From Azospirillum sp. OGB3 (GTDB lineage Bacteria; Pseudomonadota; Alphaproteobacteria; Azospirillales; Azospirillaceae): 64,000 bases of DNA. The notes below the pieces were generated by a model. That model did no database searches and had not been told where the DNA came from. It worked only from the letters and a program-made list of their open reading frames with translations. Positions 54,116-64,000 of the stretch are shown piece by piece; the first letter of the stretch is position 1, and each line of letters starts with the position of its first letter. Position numbers and translations under genes: made by a program. Location of the stretch: assembly GCF_014192915.1 (NCBI RefSeq), contig NZ_JACHYN010000007.1, forward strand, positions 124,001-188,000, in the 5' to 3' direction.

Positions 54116-54533
54116 TCGTGGCAACAACTTCCCCCGCCCTCTTCCAGATCGCGCAGGATCGGGCAATCCGGCCGCTCGTCGCCGTGGCAGGCGTGGGCGA
54201 GGTGCTTCAGCGTGTCGCTCATCGCGCGCAGCTCGGCGATCTTCGCCTCCAGCTCCGCCACATGGTCGAGCGCCACGCGCTTCACCTCGGCGCTGGAGCG
54301 GCTGCGGTCCTGCCACAGCCCGACCAGGATCTGGATGCGCTCGATGCTGAAGCCCAACGTCCGCGCCCGCTTGACGAAGCGCAGGACGTTGACGTCGCTG
54401 GACGAATAGACGCGGTAGCCGGACGCCGTCCGCCCGGCCGCGGGGATCAGGCCGATGGACTCGTAGTAGCGGATCAGCTTGGCGTTGACGCCGGACGCCT
54501 TCGCCGCGTCGCCGATGGTCATGCCGCCCGCAC

Positions 54534-54537
<4 letters not shown>
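54073..54537 (-). CDS. cueR: MerR-family copper-responsive regulator CueR
   Basis: Copper(I)-sensing activator of copA/copZ, 154 residues. The winged helix opens [20 protein letters not shown] with [21 protein letters not shown] dimerisation helix follows, and the metal loop carries [16 protein letters not shown] (the CueR Cys pair spaced by seven). A Cys-Cys-His stretch GSCCHE precedes a repeat-derived tail. ATG at 54537 overlaps the copA stop (ATGA), so cueR is co-translated with copA. Both copA and copZ carry CueR-type promoters. Confidence 0.92.
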
Positions 54538-56933
<2,396 letters not shown>

Positions 56934-56965
56934 GATCGTCCTTTCTTCGTCGTCAACCGGCATCC

Positions 56966-56996
56966 CAGATAGGGCTTCCAATGGCTGGAAGGTCAA
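56966..56996 (-). promoter_or_regulatory. CueR-type promoter of copA
   Basis: On the minus strand: TTGACC (-35), a 19-base spacer TTCCAGCCATTGGAAGCCC with the CTTCCA/TGGAAG dyad, and TATCTG (-10). The 19-base spacing is the hallmark of MerR-family activated promoters. It lies 33 bases before the copA start. Confidence 0.9.
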
Positions 56997-57011
56997 GGGG
57001 GCCGAAAACCG

Positions 57012-57218
57012 TCACGCGACCGGAAGCCCTTCGGCTTCGAAGCCGGCCTTTTCCAGAGCCGTCCGCAGGGCGTCGGCGCTGGGCGTCCCGTCGACGCGCA
57101 CGTCCTTCGAGTCCAGGTCGATCTGCACATCCTCGACCCCGGCGACGGCGCCGAGCGCGCGGCGGACGGAGGCAGCGCAACCGCCGCAGGTCATGCCGGG
57201 AACCTTGAACGCAACCAT
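57012..57218 (-). CDS. copZ: Copper chaperone CopZ
   Basis: A 68-residue single HMA-domain Cu(I) carrier. FKVPGMTCGGCAASVRRALG has the CxxC copper site near residues 11-14, followed by the ferredoxin-like fold to the end AGFEAEGLPVA. It delivers Cu(I) to CopA. It has its own CueR-type promoter 36 bases upstream, and copA lies downstream on the same strand with another CueR promoter between them, so both genes respond to CueR. Confidence 0.93.
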   Translation of the reverse strand: MVAFKVPGMTCGGCAASVRRALGAVAGVEDVQIDLDSKDVRVDGTPSADALRTALEKAGFEAEGLPVA

Positions 57219-57253
57219 GACGAACTCCTTCCAACAAGGTGTGTGTTGCCGTC

Positions 57254-57284
57254 AGCTTCCGCCTTCCAACGATTGGAAGGTCAA
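57254..57284 (-). promoter_or_regulatory. CueR-type promoter of copZ
   Basis: On the minus strand: TTGACC, a 19-base spacer, and GAAGCT. The spacer and -35 overlap the perfect dyad CCTTCCAA-TCG-TTGGAAGG (57262-57280). It lies 36 bases before the copZ start. Confidence 0.88.
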
Positions 57285-57381
57285 GAGGAATTTCGCAGTC
57301 CTGGTCATGGTCCCCTTCACTGCCCCCTTCACTGCCGTGGTACCGCCGGAACCAACCGCTCCGCTCGCGCATTCATGGGCC

Positions 57382-58221
57382 ATGGACATCACCCGCCAGC
57401 GCAGCTTTCTCCATGACGAAGCCCAATTCGCCCGTGCGCTTGCCCGCGCCGCGGCGGGGGCGATCATCTTCGCCCTGCCCCTGCTGATGACCATGGAGAT
57501 GTGGGAGCTGGGCTTCTACATGGACCGCTTCCGGCTGGCCCTGTTCATCCTGGTGACGCTGCCGGTGCTGTTCGGCCTGTCCTACTTCGCCGGGTTCGAG
57601 GAGACCTTTTGCTGGCAGGACGACCTGATCGACGCGCTGTCGGCCTTCGCCGTCGGCTTTCTGATGTCGGCGGCGCTGCTGACCGTCTTCGCCATCGTGC
57701 GTCTGGACCAGCCGTTGCCGGAGATCATCGGCAAGATCGCGCTCCAGTCCGTGCCGGCCAGCATCGGCGCCATGCTGGCGCGCAAGCAACTCGGTCAGCA
57801 GGACGACGCCGACAGGGAGCGGCGCATCCGCTCCAGCTATCCCGGCGAGCTGTTCCTGATGGGGGCGGGGGCGCTGTTCGTCGGCTTCAACGTCGCCCCG
57901 ACCGAGGAGATGATCCTGATCTCCTACAAGATGTCGCCCTGGCACGCGGTGGCGCTGGCGGTGCTGTCGCTGGGGCTACTGCACATCTTCGTCTACACGG
58001 TCGGCTTCGCTGGGCAGGAGAGCGCCGGAGACGACGGGTTCCTGTCCGTCTTCCTCCGCTTCTCGGTCGCCGGCTACGGCATCGCCCTGCTGATCAGCCT
58101 TTATCTGCTGTGGACCTTCGAGCGGATCGCCGGCCTGTCGATGATGGAGCTGGTGACCGCCACAGTGGTGCTCGGCTTCCCCAGCGCGCTGGGCGCCGCC
58201 ACCGCCCGCCTGATCGTGTGA
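57382..58221 (+). CDS. TIGR02587-family integral membrane protein
   Basis: A 279-residue polytopic protein with about seven or eight helices. Family-like features are FEETFCWQDDLIDALSAFAV, SYPGELFLMGAGALFVGFNV and APTEEMILISYKMSPWHAVA. It is paired with the TIGR02588 gene 14 bases downstream, the usual arrangement for these two families. ATG at 57382 was chosen; an ATG at 57307 would add 25 residues. It is divergent from copZ, but there is no evidence that it belongs to copper handling. Function unknown. Confidence 0.85.
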   Translation: MDITRQRSFLHDEAQFARALARAAAGAIIFALPLLMTMEMWELGFYMDRFRLALFILVTLPVLFGLSYFAGFEETFCWQDDLIDALSAFAVGFLMSAALLTVFAIVRLDQPLPEIIGKIALQSVPASIGAMLARKQLGQQDDADRERRIRSSYPGELFLMGAGALFVGFNVAPTEEMILISYKMSPWHAVALAVLSLGLLHIFVYTVGFAGQESAGDDGFLSVFLRFSVAGYGIALLISLYLLWTFERIAGLSMMELVTATVVLGFPSALGAATARLIV

Positions 58222-58235
58222 CGGGAGGGACGCCG

Positions 58236-58661
58236 ATGGCTGACATCCGGGAGAACGACATCGCCTCCAGGGACGAGGACGGCAGCGCGTCGGTGTCGCG
58301 GCTGGCCTGGATCTCGTCGGGACTGGGGCTCTTGCTGTTCCTGGGCTCGGTGGGGGTGCTGGGTTACGAGGGCATCACCCGCGGCAACGGCCCCCCGGTG
58401 ATCACCGCCGTGGTGGAGGAGGTGGTTCCCGCCGGCCCGCGCTGGCTCGCCCACATCCGGCTCACCAACGACGGCGGCAAGACCGGCGCGAAGGTCCAGG
58501 TGGAGGGCCAGCTGATGGCGGGCGACGAGGCGCTCGAAACCTCGGTGGCCGAGTTCGACTATGTGCCCGCCGGCTCCGAACAGAAGGGCGGCCTGTTCTT
58601 CGACCGCGACCCGCGGGCACACGCGTTGCGCCTGCGCGTGCTCGGCTATGTGGAGCCCTGA
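58236..58661 (+). CDS. TIGR02588-family protein
   Basis: A 141-residue single-pass membrane protein. One N-terminal helix (about 30-50, WISSGLGLLLFLGSVGVLGY) is followed by a periplasmic beta-rich domain with VVPAGPRWLAHIRLTNDGG and SEQKGGLFFDRDP. GGGAGG lies before ATG. It is the standard partner of TIGR02587 just upstream; the pair is likely one operon and complex. Function unknown. Confidence 0.83.
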   Translation: MADIRENDIASRDEDGSASVSRLAWISSGLGLLLFLGSVGVLGYEGITRGNGPPVITAVVEEVVPAGPRWLAHIRLTNDGGKTGAKVQVEGQLMAGDEALETSVAEFDYVPAGSEQKGGLFFDRDPRAHALRLRVLGYVEP

Positions 58662-58719
58662 ACCAAGCGGGTCCCGGCCTGTTGTCGTTTCACTGGAAAC
58701 AGAGGACACCGACCCCGCG

Positions 58720-59280
58720 ATGACCAGCCTGACCATCGACGAGGCGCAGCAGCGCATCCGCCTTTTCCTGACCGGCGACATGGTGGAGGCGCTGCGCGCC
58801 GTGGATTACGAATCGCCGCCGCTGGCCGACCAGCCGTCCGGCCTGACGCTGGAGACGGCACGGCGGGCCGCGGTGCGCTTCAGCCACGTCGAGGGGGCGT
58901 CCGACTGCCTGTACCGCGTCGACGCCTTCGACGAAGCGCTGGTGATGCGGCTGCAACTGAACGTCCGCCGCTTCGTGGCGATCTATCAGGTGCCGGTCGC
59001 CGATCCGGTGGCCAGCGCCACCATCTCCCCGCATTTCGAGCGCTGGGCCATCGGCGCCGGCCACGCCGGCTGGACCATCGGCTGGCGCGACGGCACCGAC
59101 CCCTGGCAGCCCGACCGGCGCGTGGTGGAGACCTACTGCTACGCCATGCTGCCCGAGGACTTCCTCGACAACCCGCTGGAGCAGCTTTACTGGCGGACGG
59201 ACCTCGTGCAGATGACCCGCGCCTTCATGCTGGAGGCCCGCCGCATGGGCATCCGCCTGGCTGTCCCGGAAGGGATGTGA
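58720..59280 (+). CDS. Hypothetical protein, no family recognised
   Basis: A 186-residue soluble protein starting MTSLTIDEAQQRIRLFLTGD. Conserved-looking aromatic stretches include YCYAMLPEDFLDNPLEQLYW and AIGAGHAGWTIGWRDGTDPW. There is no signal, membrane helix or metal motif. It may be transcribed with the preceding TIGR02587/TIGR02588 genes (58-base gap). It looks like a normally coding gene, but the function is not identifiable from sequence. Confidence 0.65.
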   Translation: MTSLTIDEAQQRIRLFLTGDMVEALRAVDYESPPLADQPSGLTLETARRAAVRFSHVEGASDCLYRVDAFDEALVMRLQLNVRRFVAIYQVPVADPVASATISPHFERWAIGAGHAGWTIGWRDGTDPWQPDRRVVETYCYAMLPEDFLDNPLEQLYWRTDLVQMTRAFMLEARRMGIRLAVPEGM

Positions 59281-59316
59281 AGGCCCCCACCCAACGGGGC
59301 AAGGGCCTTCCGCCCG

Positions 59317-60015
59317 TCAGGCCAGATCGAACAGCAGCACCTCGGCGCTGACCACGCCGTCCAGCGTCAGGGCGCTCTCATTGCTGATCGCGGCGCCGTC
59401 GCCTTCCTTCAGGACCGCGCCGTTCAGCCGAACCTGACCGCGGGCGACCTGCACCCAGGCATGGCGGCCCGGACGCAGCTCGTGGGTCACGCTATCGCCC
59501 TCGTCCAGAAGCGTGGCGTAGAGGTCCACGTCCTGGTGGATGACCACGCTGCCGTCGCGCCCGTCCTGGGAGCCGACGAGCCGCAGGCGGCCCTGCTTCT
59601 CCTCCCGCTCGAAGGCCTTCTGCTCATAGCCGGGGACCATCCCTTCCTCGTTGGGCAGGATCCAGATCTGCAGGAAGTGCACCGGGTCCTTCTTGGACGC
59701 GTTGTACTCGCTGTGCCGGATGCCCGACCCGGCGCTCATCCGCTGCACGTCGCCGGGGCGGATGACCGAGCTGGTGCCCAGCGTGTCCTTGTGCTCCAGC
59801 GCCCCGTCCAGCACATAGGACACGATCTCCATGTCGGCGTGCCCGTGGGTGGGGAAGCCGGCGCCGGGGATCACGCGGTCGTCGTTGATGACGCGGAGCG
59901 CGCGGAAGCCCATATGGGCCGGGTCGTAGTAATGGCCGAACGAGAAGCTGTGCTTGCTGTTCAGCCAGCCCATGTTGACGGCGCCCCGTTCGTCGCGGTT
60001 GCGGATCGTGATCAT
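59317..60015 (-). CDS. Pirin family protein (YhhW-like)
   Basis: Bicupin of the pirin family, 232 residues; some members are quercetinases. The N-terminal cupin holds the metal ligands in [17 protein letters not shown] and [11 protein letters not shown], and [18 protein letters not shown] is the typical opening. GGAGGAG precedes ATG at 60015. Role here is not shown; it is a stand-alone gene. Confidence 0.9.
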   Translation of the reverse strand: MITIRNRDERGAVNMGWLNSKHSFSFGHYYDPAHMGFRALRVINDDRVIPGAGFPTHGHADMEIVSYVLDGALEHKDTLGTSSVIRPGDVQRMSAGSGIRHSEYNASKKDPVHFLQIWILPNEEGMVPGYEQKAFEREEKQGRLRLVGSQDGRDGSVVIHQDVDLYATLLDEGDSVTHELRPGRHAWVQVARGQVRLNGAVLKEGDGAAISNESALTLDGVVSAEVLLFDLA

Positions 60016-60184
60016 CTCTGCTCCTCCGGTTTCTTTGCGAGGCCCTGTGGCCCCTCGTCTGGAGAGGAATGTGCTCCCGTTTCCGCAAAACAACAATTGC
60101 CGGAGTTGCGGCTTATCTGTTCCATGAGACGCAACAAACCGCTATGATGACGGCTCCCCTCAACCAGCGCCGCCGACCGCCATC

Positions 60185-60817
60185 ATGCCCACCATCATTC
60201 CCGACGTTTCGCCCCTCCTCCTCGCCATGGACCTGACCGGGATCTTCATCTTCGGGCTGACGGGAGGGACGCTGGCCGTGCGGCACCGTCTGGACATCTT
60301 CGGCGTGATGGTGCTGGCGCTGGTGACGGCGCTGGCCGGCGGCGTGCTGCGCGACCTGCTGATCGGGGCGATCCCGCCGGCCACCATGCAGGACGAACGC
60401 TACCTGATCACGGCGCTGGCCTCGGGCCTGTTCGCCTTCTTCTTCCACCCCTTCATCAACCGTCTGGTCAAGCCGGTGATGGTGCTGGACGCGGCCGGCC
60501 TCGGCATCTTCGCGGTGGCCGGCTGCGGCAAGGCGCTGGCCTATGGGCTGGGCCCGCTGCCCGCGGTCCTGCTCGGCGTGCTGACCGCCTGCGGCGGCGG
60601 TCTGGTGCGCGACGTGCTGGTGGCCGAGGTGCCGCGCGTGCTGCGCGAGGAGATCTACGCGGTGGCCGCCCTGCTGGGCGCGGCGATCGTCATCGCCGGG
60701 GCGATGCTGGACCTGCCGAAGGCGCCGGTCGCCATCGCCGGGGCGGCGGCGGCCTTCCTGCTGCGGGTGGTCAGCGTGCTGCGCGGCTGGAGCGCGCCGC
60801 GCGCCCCCGGTTCCTGA
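60185..60817 (+). CDS. TRIC-type cation channel family protein (UPF0126/YicG)
   Basis: A 210-residue protein with seven membrane helices in two inverted repeats, each with the Gly-rich/Arg-Asp signature (ALAGGVLRDLLIGAIPP near 50-65 and CGGGLVRDVLVAEVPRVLRE near 138-157). The prokaryotic TRIC family forms homotrimeric cation channels; ion selectivity in this species is unknown. Confidence 0.9.
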   Translation: MPTIIPDVSPLLLAMDLTGIFIFGLTGGTLAVRHRLDIFGVMVLALVTALAGGVLRDLLIGAIPPATMQDERYLITALASGLFAFFFHPFINRLVKPVMVLDAAGLGIFAVAGCGKALAYGLGPLPAVLLGVLTACGGGLVRDVLVAEVPRVLREEIYAVAALLGAAIVIAGAMLDLPKAPVAIAGAAAAFLLRVVSVLRGWSAPRAPGS

Positions 60818-60860
60818 CATTTGCGGTGAACAACCAAAGGCTTCGGCTGTTGGAAGGGGC

Positions 60861-61139
60861 ATGAGCGACACCGTGACCGACAACCCGGCCATGAGCCGGT
60901 TCGAACTGGACGTGAACGGCCAGACGGTCTTCGCGACCTACCGCCGCCGCGGCACCATCCTGCACATCCCCTATGTGGAGGCGCCGCCGTCCCTGCGCGG
61001 CACCGGGGCGGCCGGGCGGCTGCTGGAGGGGGTAATGGCCATCGCCCGCGCCGAGGGGCTGACCATCGTCCCGATCTGCGGCTACGCCGCCAACTGGATG
61101 CACCGCCACCGCGAGCATCACGACCTGCTGGCGCGGTAG
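60861..61139 (+). CDS. Small GNAT N-acetyltransferase-like protein (YjdJ/NATD1 type)
   Basis: A 92-residue minimal GNAT fold of the GCN5-related type. YVEAPPSLRGTGAAGRLLEG contains the acetyl-CoA pyrophosphate loop (R-x-x-G-x-G/A variant), and PICGYAANWMHRHREHHDLL is the usual end. Function in vivo is not established. Confidence 0.83.
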   Translation: MSDTVTDNPAMSRFELDVNGQTVFATYRRRGTILHIPYVEAPPSLRGTGAAGRLLEGVMAIARAEGLTIVPICGYAANWMHRHREHHDLLAR

Positions 61140-61142
61140 GTC

Positions 61143-61562
61143 TTACGACGGTCCTGGCGGCCGTTGGCCGTCGGTCGCCGCGAAGACCTCCTTGGCCGCG
61201 AACAGCCCGTTGAGAGCGGCCGGGAACCCCGCATAGACCGCCATCTGGATGAGGACCTCGACGATCTCGTCGCGGGTCAGCCCAACGTTCAATCCGGCCT
61301 CGATGTGCACCTTGAGCTGGGGTGCCGCGTTGCCCATGGCGGCGAGCGCCGCGATCGTGGCGATCTCGCGGGAGCGCAGATCGAGTCCAGGCCGCGAATA
61401 GATGTCGCCGAAGGGAAATTCGAACAGATAGGTCGCGAAGTCCGGCGCGATGTCGGCCAGCGCCGCCACCACCTTGTGGCCGGCCGCGCCGTCGATTTCG
61501 GCAAGCGCCCGTTGCCCGCGCTCAAGCCGGCTTTCTTCGAACCTGGACAGGTGTGTAGTCAT
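61143..61562 (-). CDS. Carboxymuconolactone decarboxylase family protein
   Basis: A 139-residue CMD-fold protein. Core: SREIATIAALAAMGNAAPQL, KVHIEAGLNVGLTRDEIVEV, then QMAVYAGFPAALN. It contains no cysteine, so it lacks the CxxC of AhpD-type peroxidases and is closer to gamma-carboxymuconolactone decarboxylase-like proteins. AGGAAG precedes ATG at 61562. The upstream MerR gene overlaps it by 41 bases on the same strand, so MerR probably controls this operon. Confidence 0.87.
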   Translation of the reverse strand: MTTHLSRFEESRLERGQRALAEIDGAAGHKVVAALADIAPDFATYLFEFPFGDIYSRPGLDLRSREIATIAALAAMGNAAPQLKVHIEAGLNVGLTRDEIVEVLIQMAVYAGFPAALNGLFAAKEVFAATDGQRPPGPS

Positions 61563-61926
61563 CGTCAGTCTTCCTCTGTTCCGTTTCGACGTAACCGTCG
61601 ATCTTGGTATCGAGGACGAGAAGACAGGCGTTCAGCTCATCGACCTGGGCACGCACGCGCTCGCGGTGCCGCTCCAGCAACGCCCGCCGTTCCGCTTCGG
61701 TCCCGGCGCCCTCCTCGCGAAGCGCCGCGTAGCGGAGCATGTCGCGGATCGGCATGCCGGTCGTCTTCAGACGGCCGAGAAACTCGATCCAGGTCAGGAT
61801 CGAAGCGTCGTAATCGCGGTGGCGGGACTGGTTCCGGTCGGCGTAGGGCAGCAGCCCGATCCGCTCATAGTAGCGGATGGCGTGGGCCGTCAGTCCCGTG
61901 CGTTTCGCGAGGGCTCCGATCTTCAT
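61522..61926 (-). CDS. MerR-family transcriptional regulator
   Basis: A 134-residue MerR protein. KIGALAKRTGLTAHAIRYYE followed by RIGLLPYADRNQSRHRDYDA is the winged helix, and a long coiled-coil helix with VRAQVDELNACLLVLDTKID follows. The effector end is short, with a single Cys, and does not show metal-binding spacing. The start at ATG 61926 is set by the family beginning. Its 3' end overlaps the CMD gene by 41 bases. Its own promoter has a 19-base spacer with a dyad, so it is probably autoregulated. Confidence 0.9.
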   Translation of the reverse strand: MKIGALAKRTGLTAHAIRYYERIGLLPYADRNQSRHRDYDASILTWIEFLGRLKTTGMPIRDMLRYAALREEGAGTEAERRALLERHRERVRAQVDELNACLLVLDTKIDGYVETEQRKTDDDYTPVQVRRKPA

Positions 61927-61956
61927 GCGCGTCTGCTTCTCATCACGATGCACAGG

Positions 61957-61987
61957 ACGCTACGGGTTCGAGCGCGCTCTAAGTCAA
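61957..61987 (-). promoter_or_regulatory. MerR-type promoter of the MerR-CMD operon
   Basis: On the minus strand: TTGACT, a 19-base spacer, and TAGCGT. A near-perfect dyad TTAGAGCG-CGCTCGAA (one mismatch, 61967-61982) fills the -35/spacer overlap, as expected for MerR-family binding. Confidence 0.8.
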
Positions 61988-62018
61988 GAGTGATTCCGCC
62001 ATCGGAGCCGCCGACGCG

Positions 62019-62723
62019 TCACAGGCCGAGATAGGCCTGCTTCACTGCGGGATCAGCCAGCAACTCCTCGCCCGTGCCGGCCAGAACGACGCGCCCGTTC
62101 TCCAGCACATAGGCGCGCTGCGCCAGCTTCAGCGAGGCGGCGACGTTCTGCTCCACCAGGATGATCGTCATGCCTTCGGCGGCGAGAGCGCGGATGGTGC
62201 GGAACAACTCCTGCACCATGGTCGGGGAGAGGCCGAGCGACGGCTCGTCGAACATGATCAGGTCGGGCTTGCCCATCAGGCAGCGCCCGATGGCCAGCAT
62301 CTGCTGCTCGCCGCCTGACAGGGTGCCGGCGGCCTGCTCCAGACGCTCCCGCAGGCGGGGGAAAAGGGTCAGGACCCGCTCGAACGTCTCTTTCGCCCCG
62401 GCGCGGGCGCGCGGAATGACGGCCCCCATCTCCAGATTCTCACGGATGCTGAGCGTCGGGAAGATCTGCCGCCCCTCCGCCACCTGCCCGATGCCGAGGT
62501 CGCAGACGACGTGGCTGGGCAGGCCGGCGATGTCCTTGCCGCGGAAGCGGATGGTGCCGCGGGCCGGCTTCAGGATGCCGGAGATGGTGCGGATCAGCGA
62601 GGTCTTGCCTGCCCCGTTGGCGCCGACGATGGCGGTCGTCGTGCCCTCCGCCACCGCGATGGACACGCCGTCGAGCGCCTGGGCGTCGCCGTAGTAGAGG
62701 TCGAGGTCGGATACGGTCAGCAT
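62019..62723 (-). CDS. livF: Branched-chain amino-acid-type ABC transporter ATP-binding protein LivF
   Basis: Second ATPase of HAAT importers, 234 residues. Walker A AIVGANGAGKTSLIRTISG, signature TLSGGEQQMLAIGRCLMGKP, Walker B LIMFDEPSLGLSP and the H-loop replaced by Gln in ILVEQNVAASL, as in LivF proteins generally. It has no permease or binding-protein neighbours inside the window. It may serve livHMG at 8-10.7 kb, or belong to a liv group beyond the right edge, where an acyl-CoA synthetase also begins. Confidence 0.93.
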   Translation of the reverse strand: MLTVSDLDLYYGDAQALDGVSIAVAEGTTTAIVGANGAGKTSLIRTISGILKPARGTIRFRGKDIAGLPSHVVCDLGIGQVAEGRQIFPTLSIRENLEMGAVIPRARAGAKETFERVLTLFPRLRERLEQAAGTLSGGEQQMLAIGRCLMGKPDLIMFDEPSLGLSPTMVQELFRTIRALAAEGMTIILVEQNVAASLKLAQRAYVLENGRVVLAGTGEELLADPAVKQAYLGL

Positions 62724-62815
62724 GCGGGGTCTTGCGTCGTGGCGGCCATCACAGGGAGGGCCGCCACCTTAGCGCAGGCGCCGCCGGAACCGAACGGGTT
62801 TTGCTTCAGCCCAAC

Positions 62816-63559
62816 CTACTTCAGAAAGAACAGGACGCTCATCGCCAAGCCCACGGCGATGATGCCGGCGCGGAGGATGCGCGACGGGATCTTGCGCCCG
62901 ACCCGCGCCCCGACATAGCCGCCGGCCACCGCCGCGATGGTCATCAGCGCGGCGTAGGACCACTCCACCGCCCCGCCAACCGCGTAGGCGGCGACCGCGA
63001 TGGCGGTCAGCACGGCGGAGAACAGGTTCTTCAGGGCGTTCATGGCGTTCAGGTTGGTCATCCCGAACAGGCTCAGCTGCGCCAGCAGCAGGATGCCGAG
63101 GCCGCCGTTGAAGTAGCCGCCATAGACCGACACCGCGAACAGCGTGGCGAGCATCGCCCCCGTCCCGTGCAGCCCCACCGCCCGCAGCCGGGCCGCCAGC
63201 ATGCCGCCGAAGGCGAACAGCGCGGTGGCGACCAGCAGCAGCCAAGGCACGATGCTGCGGAACACCGAGTCCGGCGTGACCAGCAGCAGCGCCGCCCCGA
63301 TCAGCCCGCCGGTCAGGCTGACCACCGACAGCGTGACCAGCCCGACCCCGCCCACCGGCTCCAGGTCATGGCGGTAGCCGTAGACGCCGCTGGCGTAGCC
63401 GGGCAGCAGCGCCACCGTGCCGGTGGCGTTCGCCGCCACCGGAGGAACCCCGGCGTAGATCAGCGCGGGAAGGGTGAGAAAGCTGCCGCCGCCGGCGACC
63501 GCGTTCATCGCCCCGGCCAGGAAGGCCGCGGCGAGCAGGAGCAGGGATGTCGTCACCAT
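62816..63559 (-). CDS. Sulfite exporter TauE/SafE family permease
   Basis: A 247-residue membrane protein with about eight helices in two related halves. Each half has the family-like signature: LAGAMNAVAGGGSFLTLPAL near residue 15 and YFNGGLGILLLAQLSLFGMT near 150. The family exports organosulfur anions or sulfite or transports related small anions. Transcribed toward livF with about 90 bases between. Substrate not determined. Confidence 0.9.
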   Translation of the reverse strand: MVTTSLLLLAAAFLAGAMNAVAGGGSFLTLPALIYAGVPPVAANATGTVALLPGYASGVYGYRHDLEPVGGVGLVTLSVVSLTGGLIGAALLLVTPDSVFRSIVPWLLLVATALFAFGGMLAARLRAVGLHGTGAMLATLFAVSVYGGYFNGGLGILLLAQLSLFGMTNLNAMNALKNLFSAVLTAIAVAAYAVGGAVEWSYAALMTIAAVAGGYVGARVGRKIPSRILRAGIIAVGLAMSVLFFLK

Positions 63560-63594
63560 CGTTCGGGCCGTTGTCTTTTCTTGTTGTTTTTCGT

Positions 63595-63735
63595 CCCTCT
63601 CCCGCCTCGGGAGAGGGTGGCGCCGAAGGCGCCGGGTGAGGGTCGCGCGAGGATCGAGGCCTTATTCTTGGCCGCACCCTCACCCTCCCGCCGCTGTGCG
63701 GCGGGTCCCTCCCTCCCCTGGGACGGGAGAGAAGT
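63595..63735. repeat. GC-rich palindromic intergenic repeat (copy 4)
   Basis: About 140 bases with CCCTCTCCC-GCCTC-GGGAGAGGG (63595-63617), a GGCGCCGAAGGCGCC hairpin, and later a CCGCCGCTGTGCGGCGG hairpin. It lies between the TauE gene and the acyl-CoA synthetase and belongs to the same general CCCTC-type repeat class as copies 1-3. Confidence 0.7.
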
Positions 63736-63743
63736 TTGGAGAG

Positions 63744-63998
63744 TTACCCCCGCCCCCGCAGCTCGCGGCGGATGATCTTGCCGGTGGTCGTCATGGGCAG
63801 GCTGTCCACGAACTCCACGGCGCGCGGGTACTCGTGGGCGGCCAGCCGCGTCTTCACATGGGCCTGGATCTCCGCCGCCAGTTCGTCGCTGGGCCGCACG
63901 CCGTCCTGGAGGACGATGAAGGCCTTCACGATCTCGGTGCGCAGGGGATCGGGCACACCGACCACGGCGGCCATGCGGACGGCGGGGTGGCCGATCAG
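63744..63998 (-). CDS. Acyl-CoA synthetase (AMP-binding), C-terminal end, cut by window edge
   Basis: Only about 84 C-terminal residues are visible: LIGHPAVRMAAVVGVPDPLR, then KAFIVLQDGVRPSDELAAEI, and the terminal TTTGKIIRRELRGRG, where the Lys is the adenylation-catalytic Lys of the ANL superfamily. This identifies the C-terminal domain of an acyl/aryl-CoA ligase. The rest lies to the right of the window. Substrate cannot be judged. Confidence 0.88.
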   Translation of the reverse strand: MIGHPAVRMAAVVGVPDPLRTEIVKAFIVLQDGVRPSDELAAEIQAHVKTRLAAHEYPRAVEFVDSLPMTTTGKIIRRELRGRG

Positions 63999-64000
63999 GC

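Noticed and set aside
53516..54316. 266-residue minus-strand frame over hpnA and the repeat
   Set aside because: Pro/Arg-rich shadow spanning two genes and a repeat.
59280..59312. AAGGCCC/GGGCCTT inverted repeat after the gene ending at 59280
   Set aside because: Long loop, short stem and no T-tract; not a convincing terminator.

Overview
The window is GC-rich, densely coded chromosomal DNA of an alphaproteobacterium, most likely Azospirillum or a close Rhodospirillales relative. This is inferred from gene content: FlaF-regulated flagellar genes, a large hopanoid locus, TIGR02302/DUF4175 next to lysA, and etfB-etfA-hbd behind a PduO-type adenosyltransferase. No rRNA, tRNA, CRISPR array, prophage or insertion sequence was recognised. 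No gene-free stretch exceeds about 300 bases.

Layout. 0-4 kb: end of a flagellar operon (flgK, an unusually long flgL) with convergent flaF. 4-8 kb: a GT9 glycosyltransferase, lptF and a chemoreceptor. 8-15 kb: livH-livM-livG transport genes, an L,D-transpeptidase fused to an LprI-like domain, a Tat-exported binding protein, and two related TPR-glycosyltransferase fusions flanking it. 16-22 kb: endonuclease III, cupin, DUF1178, a peptidoglycan-binding protein, a small lipoprotein and a Tat-exported GH1 beta-glucosidase. 22-26 kb: twin-TM protein, cobalamin adenosyltransferase, etfB, etfA and 3-hydroxybutyryl-CoA dehydrogenase, then a DUF4142 protein. 26-35 kb: TlpA-like thioredoxin, argH, a small LptM-like lipoprotein, lysA, bacteriohemerythrin, TIGR02302 and rodA. 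35-42 kb: a CNNM/CorC protein, ExoD, a histidine kinase, a cobalamin-binding protein with photoreceptor-like motifs, and a response regulator. A small AT-rich island holding a split alpha/beta hydrolase lies between the last two.

42-54 kb is a hopanoid region: HD hydrolase, hpnH, hpnG, DUF2141, shc, hpnN, a paraoxonase-like protein, a sulfotransferase, hpnM and hpnA. shc makes the hopene skeleton, HpnH and HpnG build the ribosyl side chain, and HpnN and HpnM move hopanoids. A near-identical 21-base element lies upstream of hpnH and between shc and hpnN. 54-58 kb: copper resistance (copA-cueR and copZ, each with a textbook CueR-type promoter), then the TIGR02587/TIGR02588 pair. 58-64 kb: pirin, TRIC channel, GNAT, a MerR/CMD pair, livF, a TauE/SafE permease and the end of an acyl-CoA synthetase cut by the window edge.

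The observations most worth following are the cobalamin-sensor/kinase pair, the frameshifted hydrolase in the AT-rich island, the sulfotransferase and paraoxonase-like genes inside the hopanoid locus with the shared upstream motif, and GC-rich palindromic repeats that have supplied coding sequence to cueR and possibly to the paraoxonase-like gene.
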